A DNA stretch of 22,828 bases from VAZQ01 sp036522235 (lineage in GTDB: Bacteria; Pseudomonadota; Alphaproteobacteria; Rhizobiales; Xanthobacteraceae), in assembly GCA_036522235.1 (NCBI GenBank), contig DATDGG010000320.1, positions 1 through 22,828 on the forward strand. Reading direction: 5' to 3'. The notes beneath the pieces were generated by a model. That model saw only the letters and a program-made list of their open reading frames with translations, was not told where the DNA came from and did not search any database. Shown here piece after piece: positions 22,466 through 22,828 of this stretch. The position numbers were made by a program, and so were the translations under genes. How positions within the stretch are numbered: the stretch's first letter is position 1; each line of letters opens with the position of its first letter.

Positions 22466-22828
22466 CTATCGCGCACCGCCACGCACGATCTCGGCGAGCC
22501 GCCCCCGATTGAGCGCGAGCCAGTGCAGCGCCAGGACCAGCAGGCCGTTGCGCATGGCGCCGCGCGTGAGCGCGGCAAGCGCCGCATCGATCGGCACGCG
22601 CAGCGGCTGCGTCTCCTCCCGCTCGGCTGCGCTGCCGGCGCGCGCGGGCACCTGCGCGGCATCGACAATGCCGAGAAAGAGCGTGATCTGCTCGTCGGAA
22701 GCGCCCGGCGTCGGAAAATAGGTGAACAGCTCGGTCAGCACGTTCGGTGCGACCCCGATCTCTTCCAGGCATTCGCGGTGCGCGGCCTCTGCCAATTGCT
22801 CGCCCGGCTCGACATGGCCGGCCACGAT
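22466..22828 (-). CDS. ADP-ribose pyrophosphatase-like Nudix hydrolase (partial)
   Basis: The C-terminal 120 residues of a Nudix hydrolase; the start lies beyond the window's right edge, since the frame stays open to the last base. The Nudix box is complete: G-x5-E from GHVEPGE, then x7, RECLEE and IGV. The ADP-ribose pyrophosphatase-type segment YFPTPGASDEQITLFLG follows about 15 residues on, so it is probably NudF-like, hydrolysing ADP-ribose or related nucleoside diphosphates. The end is followed by an unrelated short gene on the other strand. Confidence 0.85.
   Translation of the reverse strand: MVAGHVEPGEQLAEAAHRECLEEIGVAPNVLTELFTYFPTPGASDEQITLFLGIVDAAQVPARAGSAAEREETQPLRVPIDAALAALTRGAMRNGLLVLALHWLALNRGRLAEIVRGGAR

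Noticed and set aside
1..22828. CRISPR array, tRNA or rRNA genes, insertion sequences, prophage or attachment sites
   Set aside because: I saw no regular spacer repeats, tRNA-like cloverleaf, transposase, integrase or phage proteins. The repeats found are short palindromes or heptamers.

Overview
The window is about 22.8 kb of GC-rich chromosome. Its codon use and gene families fit an alphaproteobacterium of the order Hyphomicrobiales (Rhizobiales), probably close to Bradyrhizobium, Rhodopseudomonas or Xanthobacteraceae. This rests on protein families and CtrA-like and EcfG-like promoter motifs, not on a marker gene. No rRNA, tRNA, CRISPR array, insertion sequence or integrase was seen.

Layout. 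(1) 40-2517, plus strand: an NADH/NAD-RNA pyrophosphatase (nudC), an overlapping PfkB-family sugar kinase and an Lrp/AsnC regulator. (2) 2534-4354, minus strand: the Tad-pilus protein CpaB and a sterol-desaturase-type membrane hydroxylase. (3) 4586-13119, plus strand: the Tad (tight adherence, Flp pilus) locus: flp pilin with its own promoter and terminator, prepilin peptidase cpaA, a 396-bp regulatory gap, then cpaC-cpaD-cpaE-cpaF-tadB-tadC as a tight operon. (4) 13176-16203: a block that looks stress-related and separates tadC from tadD. It holds a DUF892 ferritin-like protein, a 58-residue Gln/Gly-rich disordered protein, a PAS-HWE histidine kinase, a conserved small protein, a small zinc-ribbon protein (all minus) and a ribbon-helix-helix-like protein (plus). 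(5) 16293-17117, minus: TadD, the TPR pilotin-like lipoprotein. (6) 17309-19487, plus: an M17 leucyl aminopeptidase overlapping an SH3-NlpC/P60 cell-wall peptidase. (7) 19596-21141, plus: a LysR regulator and a DoxX membrane protein. (8) 21289-22828: a secreted protein of unknown function, an orphan antitoxin-like ORF, and the 3' part of an ADP-ribose-pyrophosphatase-like Nudix hydrolase running off the window.

How the genes work together. Flp is processed by CpaA, driven by the CpaF ATPase through the TadB/TadC platform, placed by CpaE, and exported through the CpaC secretin with CpaD, CpaB and TadD. The minor pilins TadE/F/G are not in the window. The tetramer TTAA is very rare here (nine sites by my reading). 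Six of the nine lie in the upstream regions of flp, cpaC and tadD, several as the CtrA half-site TTAACC, so the split pieces of the pilus system may share cell-cycle control.

The most novel-looking material is in the tadC-tadD block. The Gln/Gly-rich protein uses only ten amino-acid types and follows a GGAAC-type promoter, and a related promoter-like motif precedes the HWE kinase. Most of the rest is a recognisable, if rearranged, Tad locus plus housekeeping genes. I did not find a clearly new multi-gene system.
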